In this document: positions 15,168-22,739 of the stretch, in pieces
Layout of the letters: each line of letters opens with the position of its first letter
Numbering within the stretch: the first letter of the stretch is position 1
NCBI RefSeq assembly: GCF_030433855.1
Contig: NZ_JARUXC010000022.1
Location: 1 to 45,634 of the forward strand
Length of the DNA stretch: 45,634 bases
Source of the DNA: Agreia sp. PsM10
GTDB taxonomy: Bacteria; Actinomycetota; Actinomycetes; Actinomycetales; Microbacteriaceae
Direction of reading: 5' to 3'
The notes under the pieces: model-generated
What the model was told of the DNA's origin: nothing
The model's database searches: none
The model's input: the letters and a program-made list of their open reading frames with translations, nothing else
Translations under genes and position numbers: made by a program

Positions 15168-16634
15168 GTGACGCGCACCCGATGGATCTTCGCCGGACAG
15201 CTCGGTCCGACCTTCGACGACGGCGGCCCGATGATGATCGTCGAGGCGCGCTCGGTCTTCGGCCGGCGCCCGATGCATCGGGCCAAGGCCCATCTGCTGC
15301 TGTCGGCGATGAGGCACCGCGCCGCGGAGCTCGGCGATCGGGTCGAGTACCTCAGGGTCGACCGCTATTCCGAGGCGGTCGACGGGCGCGACGATCTCGA
15401 GGTCATCGACCCCACCTCCTGGGCCGCCCGACGTTTCGTGCGCGATCGGGGCGTGCACGTGCTGCCGAGCCGCGGCTTCGTCACGAGCGAGGCCGACTTC
15501 GCCGCGTGGGCCGACTCCCGCGTGGGCAAACGCCTGCTGCTCGAGGACTTCTATCGCGGGGTGCGCGAGCGCACGGGAATCCTGATGCGCGGCGACCAGC
15601 CCGAGGGCGGCCGGTTCAACTTCGACCACGACAACCGCAATCCTCCGCCCAAGAACGCCCCGGGTCTCGGGCTGCCCGACCCGTGGTGGCCTGTCGAAGA
15701 CGAGATCGATCTCGAGGTGCGGGCCGACCTCGACCAGTGGCAGCGCGAGGGCATCGTGCAGCTCGTGGGCGACGACGGCCCCCGCCGCTTCGCCGCCACC
15801 GCGGCCGAGGCCGAGCGGGCCCTCGCCGACTTCGTCGAGGTGCGCCTCAACGACTTCGGACCCTTCGAAGACGCGATGCTCTCGGGCGACTGGACCATGG
15901 CGCACTCCCTGCTCAGCGCTCCCATGAACCTGGGCCTGCTCGACCCCATGCAGGCCATCGAGACCGTCGCCGACGAGTACCACGCCGGACGCGCGCCCCT
16001 GGCGAGCGTCGAGGGCTTCGTGCGCCAGATCATGGGGTGGCGCGACTACGTCTGGCACCTCTACTGGCACCTGGGCGAGGGCTATCGCACGAGCAGCAAC
16101 GCATTGGATGCCCACACCCCGTTGCCCGAGGCCTTCCGGCTTCTCGACGCGGCGGCCATCCGGTCGAACTGTCTGAGCCAGACGATCGACGGGATGCGCA
16201 GGAACGGCTGGGCCCATCACATCCAGCGGCTGATGGTGCTCGGGAACTGGGCACTGCAGCACGGCTACGACCCGGTCGAGCTGAACGACTGGTTCGTCGA
16301 CATGTTCGTCGATGGAACGCCGTGGGTGATGCCGGCGAACGTGATCGGCATGTCGCAGCACGCCGACGGAGGCATCGTGGCCACCAAGCCGTACGCGTCG
16401 GGCGGGGCGTACATCGACCGCATGTCGGACTACTGCGGGGGATGCGTGTTCAATCCGAAGGTGCGGCTGGGCGAGGACGCCTGCCCGTTCACCGCCGGGT
16501 ACTGGGCATTCCTCGACCGGGTCGAGCCGCGCATCCGGCACAACCACCGCATGGCCCAGCCGCTCAGCGGCCTGCGCCGCCTCGCCGATCGCGAGGCCGT
16601 GGTCGATCAGGAGCGGCACCGCGAGGAGTGGTGA
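15168..16634 (+). CDS. Iron-sulfur bacterial cryptochrome/photolyase (FeS-BCP, PhrB-like)
   Basis: A 488-residue flavoprotein of the FeS-BCP class, which includes Agrobacterium PhrB, a (6-4) photolyase with a [4Fe-4S] cluster. The four cluster cysteines are C335 (IRSNCLSQT), C423 and C426 (DYCGGCVF) and C439 (EDACPF); their spacing of 88, 3 and 13 residues is exactly that of PhrB. The N-terminal alpha/beta antenna domain (about 1-130) includes the WIFAGQL start typical of the family. FRQIMGWRDYVWHLYW and MVLGNWALQHGYDP lie in the FAD domain. It should repair UV (6-4) photoproducts or act as a blue-light receptor in the cytoplasm. GTG start with a leaderless-type promoter. It stands alone, with no carotenoid or phytochrome genes nearby. 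Confidence 0.93.
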   Translation: MTRTRWIFAGQLGPTFDDGGPMMIVEARSVFGRRPMHRAKAHLLLSAMRHRAAELGDRVEYLRVDRYSEAVDGRDDLEVIDPTSWAARRFVRDRGVHVLPSRGFVTSEADFAAWADSRVGKRLLLEDFYRGVRERTGILMRGDQPEGGRFNFDHDNRNPPPKNAPGLGLPDPWWPVEDEIDLEVRADLDQWQREGIVQLVGDDGPRRFAATAAEAERALADFVEVRLNDFGPFEDAMLSGDWTMAHSLLSAPMNLGLLDPMQAIETVADEYHAGRAPLASVEGFVRQIMGWRDYVWHLYWHLGEGYRTSSNALDAHTPLPEAFRLLDAAAIRSNCLSQTIDGMRRNGWAHHIQRLMVLGNWALQHGYDPVELNDWFVDMFVDGTPWVMPANVIGMSQHADGGIVATKPYASGGAYIDRMSDYCGGCVFNPKVRLGEDACPFTAGYWAFLDRVEPRIRHNHRMAQPLSGLRRLADREAVVDQERHREEW

Positions 16635-16648
16635 GCGGGCAGGTTCGG

Positions 16649-16654
16649 TAGGGT
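16649..16654 (+). promoter_or_regulatory. Leaderless-type -10 box of the DUF805 gene
   Basis: TAGGGT lies 7 bases before the ATG at 16662. It may be a -10 box giving a leaderless transcript. Alternatively GGTAGGG acts as a ribosome-binding site on a transcript shared with the photolyase gene, which ends 14 bases earlier. The two readings cannot be separated from sequence. Confidence 0.35.
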
Positions 16655-16661
16655 GCCACGT

Positions 16662-17051
16662 ATGAGCTACACGACGACCGAGCCCCGCATGTCCTTCGGC
16701 ACCGCGATCAGCACGGGGTTCCGCAGGTACGCCGAGTTCACGGGCCGGTCCGGCGTCGCGGAGTTCTGGTGGTTCATGTTGTTCATCGTGCTGGTGAACT
16801 CGGCGGCGAAAGCGCTCGACTCCACGCTTCTCGGAGCGGACAGCGGCGACGCCGGACTCTTCGCGACGCTCTGGGCGCTCGGAACGCTGGTTCCCGTGCT
16901 CGCCATCGCGGTGCGCCGCCTGCGCGACGGAGGCAACCGGTGGACCCAGCTGTTCTGGCTGCTGCTGCCGATCGCCGGGCTGATCGTGATCATCATCCGT
17001 TTCTGCGACCCGTCGAAGCCGGTTCCCGTTCAGGATGCCCCCGTCTTATAG
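16662..17051 (+). CDS. DUF805 family membrane protein
   Basis: A 129-residue integral membrane protein of the DUF805 (YhaH-like) family, function unknown. The family pattern is visible: FGTAISTGFRRYAEFTGRSGVAEFWWFMLF at the N terminus, then the central AVRRLRDGGNRW motif and a final RFCDPSKP. There are about four membrane segments, at residues 30-50, 65-85 and 100-115 plus the partly hydrophobic start. I chose the ATG at 16662 rather than the GTG at 16653, because the family homology starts there and GGTAGGG is 8 bases upstream. A small hairpin (17063-17077, TCCCC/GGGGA) follows the gene. Confidence 0.9.
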   Translation: MSYTTTEPRMSFGTAISTGFRRYAEFTGRSGVAEFWWFMLFIVLVNSAAKALDSTLLGADSGDAGLFATLWALGTLVPVLAIAVRRLRDGGNRWTQLFWLLLPIAGLIVIIIRFCDPSKPVPVQDAPVL

Positions 17052-17080
17052 CTGAGGAAAACTCCCCGAAGAGGGGACTG

Positions 17081-17108
17081 TTACGGACCGTCACGCTTTC
17101 GGTAGCGT
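17081..17108 (+). promoter_or_regulatory. Predicted promoter of the G5/Excalibur lipoprotein gene
   Basis: TTACGG (17081-17086) and TAGCGT (17103-17108) are spaced by 16 bases. This would give a leader of about 55 bases, with AGGGGGA before the ATG at 17169. Confidence 0.5.
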
Positions 17109-17168
17109 CACAGGGACGCCGGTTCGGCAGTGCAGCGCTGACAACGCCCGGAACGTCAGGGGGACTCC

Positions 17169-17795
17169 ATGTCGTATTCGCGTGCGCGCTCGATGATGAT
17201 CGGTGTCGCGCTCGCGGCGACCGTGCTGGTGACGGCGTCGTGCGCATCCGGTGCCCCGACGGCCGGCACGGCCCAGCCGGCAGGACTCGTGGCCAAGACG
17301 ACCGCGACGGCCAGCGCCAAGCCGACGCCCAAGCCGGTCGTGGTCGTGACCAACGTCGACGTGGCGGAGCCCATCCCGTTCGCCGCCGTTTCGGTCGACG
17401 ATGCGAACCTCGATGTCGGCCAGAACGTCATCTCAACCGCCGGGGCGGAGGGCACGAAGGTCACGACCTGGGCCGTGACGACCGTCGACGGGGTGGAGAC
17501 CGGCCGCACGGTGGTGTCGATCACGACGAGCGTCGCGCCCGTCGACCAGGTGACCTCGGTGGGCACGCGTGTGCCGCCGCCGCCCGCTCCCGAGCCCGCC
17601 CCTGAGCCCGCACCCGTCGCCGATGGCGGCGGCTGCGACTCGAACTACTCCGGACCGTGCGTTCCCATCGCGTCGGATGTGGACTGCGCGGGCGGATCGG
17701 GCAACGGCCCCGCCTACGTGGCCGGCCCGGTCTTCGTCGTGGGCTCGGACATCTACGATCTCGACAGAGACGGCGACGGCGTCGCGTGCGACTAG
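17169..17795 (+). CDS. Secreted G5- and Excalibur-domain lipoprotein
   Basis: A 208-residue exported protein. The signal peptide ends at VTASC, a slightly weak lipobox with cysteine 25, followed by an Ala/Thr/Pro/Lys-rich spacer. Residues about 58-132 resemble a G5 domain (VDVAEPIPFAAVSVDDANLD, and TTWAVTTVDGVETGRTVVS). A Pro-rich linker (PPPPAPEPAPEPAP) leads to a C-terminal Excalibur-type calcium-binding motif, DLDRDGDGVACD, preceded by four cysteines. G5 domains are linked to cell-wall glycan binding and Excalibur to calcium-dependent extracellular proteins, so a cell-envelope role is likely, but its partner is unknown. Its TAG stop shares the palindrome CTAG with the stop of the convergent gene. 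Confidence 0.8.
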   Translation: MSYSRARSMMIGVALAATVLVTASCASGAPTAGTAQPAGLVAKTTATASAKPTPKPVVVVTNVDVAEPIPFAAVSVDDANLDVGQNVISTAGAEGTKVTTWAVTTVDGVETGRTVVSITTSVAPVDQVTSVGTRVPPPPAPEPAPEPAPVADGGGCDSNYSGPCVPIASDVDCAGGSGNGPAYVAGPVFVVGSDIYDLDRDGDGVACD

Positions 17796-18916
17796 CGCTC
17801 GCCTACTGAGCCGACGGGGGAGCCCGCGGCCAGGTCGCGCAGCGGCACGAGAGCCGGCCTCTCCGTCGTGCTCTCGATCGTGATGGTCTCGCGGCCCGCG
17901 GACGAACGCAGAATCGCGTCCATCACCTCGAGCACGTGCAGGGCGAGGCGACCGGATGCGCGGTGCGGCCGATCCTCGACGATCGCCTCGGCGAGATCCG
18001 CGAGACCGACGCCCCGGCCCGCGTCGACGAAGCCCGCGGCATCCGGAACCGTCACCCACTCGTCGTTCTCGCCGGTCGCGATCTCGACCGGCTTCGAGAA
18101 GTGGTTGGGATCGGGGACCGCGAGCGTTCCCGCGGTGCCGAAGACCTCGAAGAGGGGCGAGCGCGTCTTCCACACCTCGAAGCTCACGGTCACGGTCGAC
18201 GTGACGCCGCCGACATGGTCGAGCAGCGCGGTGATGTGCGTGTCGACGCCCACCTCGATCGGTGTGCCCGCGGCGGGACCGGTCTCGATCGTTCGAGGGC
18301 GAGCCGAGCGCACGGCGAGCCCGGAGACGCTAGCGACGGGGCCGAAGAGGTGCACGAGCGCGGTGAGGTAGTACGGGCCCATGTCGAGGAGCGGTCCTCC
18401 GCCGGGCTGGTAGTAGAAGGCCGGGGCCGGGTGCCACCGTTCGTGACCGGGGGCCGACCAGAAGACGTTCGCCGCGAACGGTTCTCCGATCGCCCCGGAG
18501 TCGAGCGTCTGCCTGGCCGTCTGGATGCCGGTGCCCAGCACGGTGTCGGGCGCGCTGCCGTAGCGCAGTCCGAGCGACTCGGCCAGGTCGAGCATGGGCG
18601 CGGCCTCTGCGGGGTTCAGGCCGAGCGGCTTCTCGGCGAACACGTGCTTGCCCGCGCGCAGGGCCCGGGTTCCGACCTCGACGTGCGCCGCAGGAATCGT
18701 GAGGTTGAGCACGGCGTCGACGCCGGGGTCGGCGATCAGCTCGTCGACCGTGAGGGCGCGCACACCCTCGTGGGCCGCAGCGACCTCGCGCGCGCGATCC
18801 ATGTCGAGATCGGCGACGGCCACGACCGTGAGGCCCGGCAGCGCGGGCATGCTCGCGAAATACTGCTCGCTGATCTTGCCGACCCCGACGATGCCGACAT
18901 TCAGCGTGCTGCCCAC
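17792..18916 (-). CDS. Gfo/Idh/MocA family oxidoreductase
   Basis: A 374-residue NAD(P)-dependent sugar dehydrogenase-like enzyme. The Rossmann motif GIVGVGKISEQYF is at residues 8-20, the catalytic-region EKPLG at 95-99, and the C-terminal alpha/beta domain has GGGPLLDMGPYYLTALVHLFG, a family hallmark. The start is a GTG at 18916 with AGGGGG 5 bases upstream, inside the 3' end of the ThuA-like gene (16-base overlap), so the two are translationally coupled. In other bacteria Gfo/Idh/MocA and ThuA proteins cooperate in forming and processing 3-keto sugars; that role is plausible here but unproved. Control is probably by the divergent LacI regulator. Confidence 0.9.
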   Translation of the reverse strand: MGSTLNVGIVGVGKISEQYFASMPALPGLTVVAVADLDMDRAREVAAAHEGVRALTVDELIADPGVDAVLNLTIPAAHVEVGTRALRAGKHVFAEKPLGLNPAEAAPMLDLAESLGLRYGSAPDTVLGTGIQTARQTLDSGAIGEPFAANVFWSAPGHERWHPAPAFYYQPGGGPLLDMGPYYLTALVHLFGPVASVSGLAVRSARPRTIETGPAAGTPIEVGVDTHITALLDHVGGVTSTVTVSFEVWKTRSPLFEVFGTAGTLAVPDPNHFSKPVEIATGENDEWVTVPDAAGFVDAGRGVGLADLAEAIVEDRPHRASGRLALHVLEVMDAILRSSAGRETITIESTTERPALVPLRDLAAGSPVGSVGER

Positions 18917-19617
18917 AGCAGCCCCCTCTCGATGATGGTTCTCACGTTCGTGTCCTGCAGGATCTCGACCCGGTGCCCCGGCGTCGAGACGAAGATGCGC
19001 CCCGCGCCCCACTGCCTGGTCCAGATGGCCGGCGAGGTGACGGGACGGTTCCAGGGGTCCCACGGACGCACGGCCTGGGTGGTGGTCGCGAGAACGTCGT
19101 TGTAGTCGTCGTGCAGAACCCAGTACTGCTCGGTCACGAGCTCGAAGTCGGAGATGCCCTGCGTGATCGGGTGCTCGGCGGCGGCCGCGGTCATCTCGAT
19201 GCGGTGGGGCATGTAGTTATCGGACTGCTCGCCGGTGCGCTCGTCGGGGTGCTTGCCCGGATGCGACGCGAACTGTCCGCCGATCAACTGCAGGTAGTCG
19301 GAGTTGTTGCGGTACGAGTCGGCGATGCCGCCGTGCCAGCCGGCCAGGCCTGTTCCGCTCTCGACCGCCTCGCGGAGGCCCTCGAACTCCTCTTTCTCGA
19401 TGGTGTTCATGGTGTTGGCCTGAACGATCAGGTCGACTCCGGCCATGGCGTCGCTGTCGGCGTAGACGGCCGGCGACTCCTCGACGCGCACGGTGAAGCC
19501 GTTCTGTTCGAGGAACGGGATGAACAGCTCGGTGGCCTCCACGGGCTGGTGGCCGTCCCAGCCGCCGCGCACGACCAGCGCCGTCTTCGTCATGGGGTGA
19601 GGGGGCTGATCGGTCAT
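18901..19617 (-). CDS. ThuA-like domain protein
   Basis: A 238-residue protein of the ThuA-like (class I glutamine amidotransferase-like fold) family, cytoplasmic. Typical features are ALVVRGGWDGHQPVEATELF near the N terminus, GLAGWHGGIADSYRNNSDY near residues 91-109, GGQFASHPGKHPDERT, and the C-terminal GHRVEILQDTNVRTIIERGLLWAA. ThuA of Sinorhizobium acts with ThuB in trehalose catabolism through 3-keto sugars. The ATG at 19617 has GAAGGA 5 bases upstream; an internal ATG at residue 9 is less well placed. It is the first gene of a two-gene operon with the oxidoreductase and diverges from the LacI gene at 19793. Confidence 0.88.
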   Translation of the reverse strand: MTDQPPHPMTKTALVVRGGWDGHQPVEATELFIPFLEQNGFTVRVEESPAVYADSDAMAGVDLIVQANTMNTIEKEEFEGLREAVESGTGLAGWHGGIADSYRNNSDYLQLIGGQFASHPGKHPDERTGEQSDNYMPHRIEMTAAAAEHPITQGISDFELVTEQYWVLHDDYNDVLATTTQAVRPWDPWNRPVTSPAIWTRQWGAGRIFVSTPGHRVEILQDTNVRTIIERGLLWAAR

Positions 19618-19659
19618 CGTCGTCCTTCGGTTCGGGGCCGGTCGCATCCGCATCGAAAG

Positions 19660-19667
19660 TTGCGCAA
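19660..19667. promoter_or_regulatory. TTGCGCAA operator box 1
   Basis: A perfect 8-bp palindrome TTGCGCAA lies downstream of the predicted ThuA promoter. It is identical to box 2 at 19765-19772, 105 bp away. Palindromes with a central CG are typical of LacI-family operators, and the adjacent LacI protein is the likely ligand. Confidence 0.6.
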
Positions 19668-19694
19668 ATCGGCGCTGGATGCGAAGCGGACTCC

Positions 19695-19723
19695 ATTGTG
19701 GTCGTGCCGGTCCTACTGCACAA
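19695..19723 (-). promoter_or_regulatory. Predicted promoter of the ThuA/oxidoreductase operon
   Basis: On the minus strand TTGTGC (19723-19718) and CACAAT (19700-19695) are spaced by 17 bases. Transcription would begin near 19688, with operator box 1 about 20 bases downstream of that point, a position suited to repression. Confidence 0.4.
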
Positions 19724-19764
19724 GCGGTCACGAGATCTCAGGGGTCCCGAATATTCGTCTAAAC

Positions 19765-19772
19765 TTGCGCAA
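19765..19772. promoter_or_regulatory. TTGCGCAA operator box 2
   Basis: A second exact copy of TTGCGCAA lies 8 bases upstream of the -10 box of the LacI gene, within the -35/-10 spacer, where binding would block that promoter (autorepression). The flanks extend the symmetry weakly (ACTTGCGCAACT). Confidence 0.6.
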
Positions 19773-19780
19773 CTCGTGGC

Positions 19781-19786
19781 TACACT
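19781..19786 (+). promoter_or_regulatory. Leaderless-type -10 box of the LacI gene
   Basis: TACACT lies 6 bases before the GTG at 19793, which places the start codon at the expected first transcribed base. No ribosome-binding site precedes the GTG, in keeping with a leaderless transcript. Confidence 0.55.
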
Positions 19787-19792
19787 CAGGGT

Positions 19793-20857
19793 GTGGATTC
19801 CCGAAGCCCGGCATCGCCCCGCGCGACCCTCGCGCGGGTGGCCGAGCACGCGGGCACGAGCATCCCGACGGTGTCGAAGGTGCTCAACGGCAAGACCGAC
19901 GTCTCGGACGAGATGCGTGCGCGTGTGCTCGAGGCGGTGCACGCCGTGGGGTACACCCGGTCGCCCCGGCGACAGGTCGCTAGCGGTTCGAGCGCACCGA
20001 CGGACCCGGCGGGCGCGGTCGCCGGTCCGCGTTCGATCGATGTGGTCGTGGGGCATCTCGAGGGGAGCTGGATCACCCGGGTGCTGGAGGGCATCGAGGA
20101 GGAGGCTTCCGATGCCGGCATCGACCTGACCCTCTCGGTGGCGCGATCCGATGGATCCTGGATCGGACGACTGCTGGGCCGTTCGACACTCGGGGCGATC
20201 GTGGTGCTGGTCGACATGTCGCCCGCCGAGCTGCACGCCCTCGCCGACGCTCCTGTGCCCGTTGTGATCGTCGACCCCGGGAAGAGGCCGCCCGATGGTG
20301 TGTCGAGCGTGGCCGCCACGAACTGGGACGGCGGACGCATGGCTGCCGAGCACCTGCTTGCACTCGGCCACACGCGGTTCGGCATCATCGCGGGCAGGCC
20401 GGCTCACCTGTACAGCAGCGCACGAGTCGACGGCTTCACGACCGCTCTGCGCTCGGCCGGCATCACCGTGCCGCCGGAGCTGATCGCGCACGGCGACTGG
20501 GATCGGGAGACGGCCCGCGTCGAATCCGCTCGGATGCTGGCCTCGGAGCGGCACAGGCCGACGGCGATCTTCGCGTGCTCCGACGGCATGGGGCTGGGCG
20601 TCTACGACGCCGCCCTCGAGGCGGGGCTTCGGGTTCCGGGCGACCTCAGCGTCGTGGGTTTCGACGACCTGCTCGAGCCCGCGTGGGCGACGCCGCCGAT
20701 GACGACGATCCACCAGCCCATCCGGGAGATGGGCGCGGCGGCGTTCGGCATGCTCATGCAGGCCCGACGAAGCTCCAGAATATCTATGGCCCGGCAGCCC
20801 GGCATCGAGTTGCAGACCCGGCTGGTGACCCGAGCATCCACGTCGCCGCCGCGCTGA
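19793..20857 (+). CDS. LacI-family regulator of the ThuA/oxidoreductase genes
   Basis: A 354-residue LacI-type repressor. The helix-turn-helix is at about residues 11-34 (ATLARVAEHAGTSIPTVSKV) with the hinge region to about 60. Residues about 80-345 are a periplasmic-binding-protein-like sensor domain with conserved NWDGGRMAAEHLLALGHTRFG, AIFACSDGMGLGVYDAALEAGLRVPGDLSVVGFDD and TTIHQPIREMG. It begins with a GTG and appears leaderless. It is divergent from the ThuA operon, and the intergenic region holds two TTGCGCAA boxes, so it very likely represses both directions. The inducer is unknown, presumably a sugar or sugar derivative handled by the divergent enzymes. Confidence 0.92.
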   Translation: MDSRSPASPRATLARVAEHAGTSIPTVSKVLNGKTDVSDEMRARVLEAVHAVGYTRSPRRQVASGSSAPTDPAGAVAGPRSIDVVVGHLEGSWITRVLEGIEEEASDAGIDLTLSVARSDGSWIGRLLGRSTLGAIVVLVDMSPAELHALADAPVPVVIVDPGKRPPDGVSSVAATNWDGGRMAAEHLLALGHTRFGIIAGRPAHLYSSARVDGFTTALRSAGITVPPELIAHGDWDRETARVESARMLASERHRPTAIFACSDGMGLGVYDAALEAGLRVPGDLSVVGFDDLLEPAWATPPMTTIHQPIREMGAAAFGMLMQARRSSRISMARQPGIELQTRLVTRASTSPPR

Positions 20858-20910
20858 CGCGGCCAGCGGCGCCGACGTCGCCGCCGCGCCGACGCGGGCC
20901 GCTGCGTCGG

Positions 20911-21405
20911 CTAGCGCCAGAACCCTCGGTGCGGTTCGGCGGCCTGCTCCTCGAGGGCGGGGCCCGCGACCACGACGGTGCGCTGGCCACGCGCCAGCAC
21001 CTCCCTGCTCGGTAGGTCGAGGGTGGGGTTCTCGGGGTCGTCGCCGGTGAGGGGAATGAGCGCCTGCTCGGGGAGCGCGTAGACCATGCGCCCGATGCCC
21101 GCCCAGTAGATGGCGCCCGTGCACATGGCGCACGGCTCGCAGCTCGTGTAGAGGGTGAAGCCGCGCAGCTCGTCGAGGGAGTACTGCTTCGTGGCGAGCC
21201 GAACGAGATTGGTCTCGGCGTGGCCGGTGGCGTCGGAGTGCGTCACGACCGTGTTCTCGGCGGACAGCACCTCGGTGCCGTGCTCGTCGACGAGCACCGC
21301 TCCGAACGGGTGGTTGCCGTGCTGCTTCGCCTCGATCGAGACGAAGATCGCCCGGCGCAGGTGCGAGAGGTCGGATTCGGAGACGGCGGTCGAGAAGGTC
21401 GGCAT
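20911..21405 (-). CDS. Nucleoside deaminase (CDA/guanine deaminase-like)
   Basis: A 164-residue zinc-dependent deaminase of the cytidine/deoxycytidylate deaminase superfamily. Zinc ligands H62 and the catalytic E64 are in GHAETNLVRLA; C92 and C95 are in SCEPCAMCTGAIYW. Length and the overall pattern (IEAKQHGNHPFGAVLVD at the start) are like guanine or general nucleobase deaminases rather than tRNA adenosine deaminase, whose RNA-binding extensions are not evident. It acts on a free base or nucleoside in the cytoplasm. A -10 box 6 bases before the ATG suggests a leaderless transcript. The 53 bases to the convergent LacI gene are very GC-rich. Confidence 0.88.
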   Translation of the reverse strand: MPTFSTAVSESDLSHLRRAIFVSIEAKQHGNHPFGAVLVDEHGTEVLSAENTVVTHSDATGHAETNLVRLATKQYSLDELRGFTLYTSCEPCAMCTGAIYWAGIGRMVYALPEQALIPLTGDDPENPTLDLPSREVLARGQRTVVVAGPALEEQAAEPHRGFWR

Positions 21406-21411
21406 GAGATC

Positions 21412-21417
21412 AACCTA
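21412..21417 (-). promoter_or_regulatory. Leaderless-type -10 box of the deaminase gene
   Basis: On the minus strand TAGGTT lies 6 bases before the ATG at 21405. No ribosome-binding site lies between them, which supports a leaderless transcript. Confidence 0.5.
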
Positions 21418-21447
21418 GGGGATTCGCGTGTTGACGGACGTGCGAGG

Positions 21448-21471
21448 CCTTTCGGCAGGCTCAGGGAACGG
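21448..21471. repeat. Single arm of the cttcgacaggctcaggg repeat family
   Basis: The sequence cctttcggcaggctcaggg followed by aacgg matches one arm of the palindromic repeats at 29076-29124 and 33201-33253, with one changed base in the core (ttcggcagg for ttcgacagg). The second arm is missing, so this looks like a decayed copy. It lies between the deaminase and oxidoreductase genes. Confidence 0.6.
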
Positions 21472-21475
21472 CCCG

Positions 21476-22501
21476 CTACGGCGCGATGTCGATGAGCACC
21501 TTGCCGACGACGCCCTGCTCCACCGCGTCGTGCGCCGCCGCGGTCTCGGCGAGCGCGAAGCGCGTGAACGGCAGCCCCGTCTCCTCGCCGGCGCCCAGCA
21601 CGCCCGCGGCCAGCGCCTCGGAGACCGAGGTGATGGCATCCTGCTTCTCGTCGTCGCTCACCGTGTAGGTGAGCAGGAAGCGCAGGCGCGCGTTGCGGCC
21701 CATGGCCGGGCCGATCGGAAGCGACACGCGGTCGTCGCCGTCGGAGGCGTAGCTCACGATGGTGCCGCCGCGGGCGATGATCTTCTCGTCGAGCTCGGCA
21801 TTGGCCTGCAGGTTGACCTCGACGATCGTGTCGACGCCCTTCGGCGCGAGCTCCTTGACGGCCGCGGCCACATCGTCGGTCTTGTAGTTCAGGATGTGCT
21901 CCGCTCCGGCACGGCGGGCCAGCTCGGCCTTCTCGTCCGACGAGACCGTCGTGATGACCGTCGCACCCGCCCAGGTCGCGAGCTGGATCGCCGCGTGGCT
22001 CACGGCACCGGCGCCGCCGGAGACGAGCACCACACGGCCCTCGAGCGAGCCCGGCGACAGGCGGTCGGGCAGGTTCTCGTTGGCCGCCAGCGCCAGCGCT
22101 GCGGTCAGAGCCGGGATGCCGAGGCTCGCGCCGTCGTCGAACGTCGCGTCATCGGGCAGCGCGACGGCATGGGTCGCCGGCAGGGTCACGTACTCCTGGG
22201 CAGTGCCGGCGCTCGTGCCGAAGGCCACGTCCCACAGCCAGACGCGGTCGCCCACGGAGAACTCGGTCACGCCCTCGCCGACCGCGTCGACGACGCCCGC
22301 GCCATCCTGGTTCGGAACCTTCGGCGCATCGAACGGGCCGCTGCCCGCTCCGGCGCCCGCGCGGGACTTCCAGTCGGTGGGATTGACCCCCGAGACCACC
22401 ACGCGCACGCGAACCTCGCCGGCGCCCGGGTCGACGGGCTCGCGCTCGGTGAGCGTGAGGACGCCGGAATCTCCCGTGTGGTCGTAGGTGACTGCGCGCA
22501 T
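21476..22501 (-). CDS. Zinc-free quinone oxidoreductase (MDR superfamily)
   Basis: A 341-residue NADPH-dependent medium-chain dehydrogenase/reductase of the quinone oxidoreductase type. The N-terminal GroES-like domain shows VVVSGVNPTDWKSRAG and PKVPNQDGAGVVDAVGEGV. The cofactor motif SGGAGAVSHAAIQLATWAGA is at residues 161-180. The catalytic zinc cysteines of alcohol dehydrogenases are absent, as expected for this class. The protein probably reduces quinones or enones in the cytoplasm. It is read from a promoter shared with the region divergent from the large glycosidase gene at 22816, but no functional link is evident. Confidence 0.9.
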   Translation of the reverse strand: MRAVTYDHTGDSGVLTLTEREPVDPGAGEVRVRVVVSGVNPTDWKSRAGAGAGSGPFDAPKVPNQDGAGVVDAVGEGVTEFSVGDRVWLWDVAFGTSAGTAQEYVTLPATHAVALPDDATFDDGASLGIPALTAALALAANENLPDRLSPGSLEGRVVLVSGGAGAVSHAAIQLATWAGATVITTVSSDEKAELARRAGAEHILNYKTDDVAAAVKELAPKGVDTIVEVNLQANAELDEKIIARGGTIVSYASDGDDRVSLPIGPAMGRNARLRFLLTYTVSDDEKQDAITSVSEALAAGVLGAGEETGLPFTRFALAETAAAHDAVEQGVVGKVLIDIAP

Positions 22502-22709
22502 TCTGTGCTTCTTTCTGTCGTGGCTTCACGGATCGGCTGCCACAACTCAGGAAGAACCGAGGTGGCACGTACGAAAACCGCTCGGACTCGACGTTATTCC
22601 TGTGAACGGGCGAGCAGAAGCCCCCTCGGAGCTGCACGGCGATGCAGAAAGGCGCCTGCGCGGGCTTTCGCCACAAGAGCCCCGCAAATTCGAGCATCCC
22701 TCGACCCTG

Positions 22710-22739
22710 CCGAAACATTCCGAAAGATCCCGAAAGCCC
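22710..22739 (+). promoter_or_regulatory. Three helically phased CCGAAA repeats
   Basis: Units ccgaaacatt, ccgaaagatc and ccgaaagccc follow one another with an exact 10-base period and abut the -35 box of the glycosidase gene. The unit resembles the half-site gccgaaag of the inverted repeat at 34371-34397 in front of the arabinoside transporter genes. It may be a binding array for the same LacI protein or for an activator. Confidence 0.45.
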
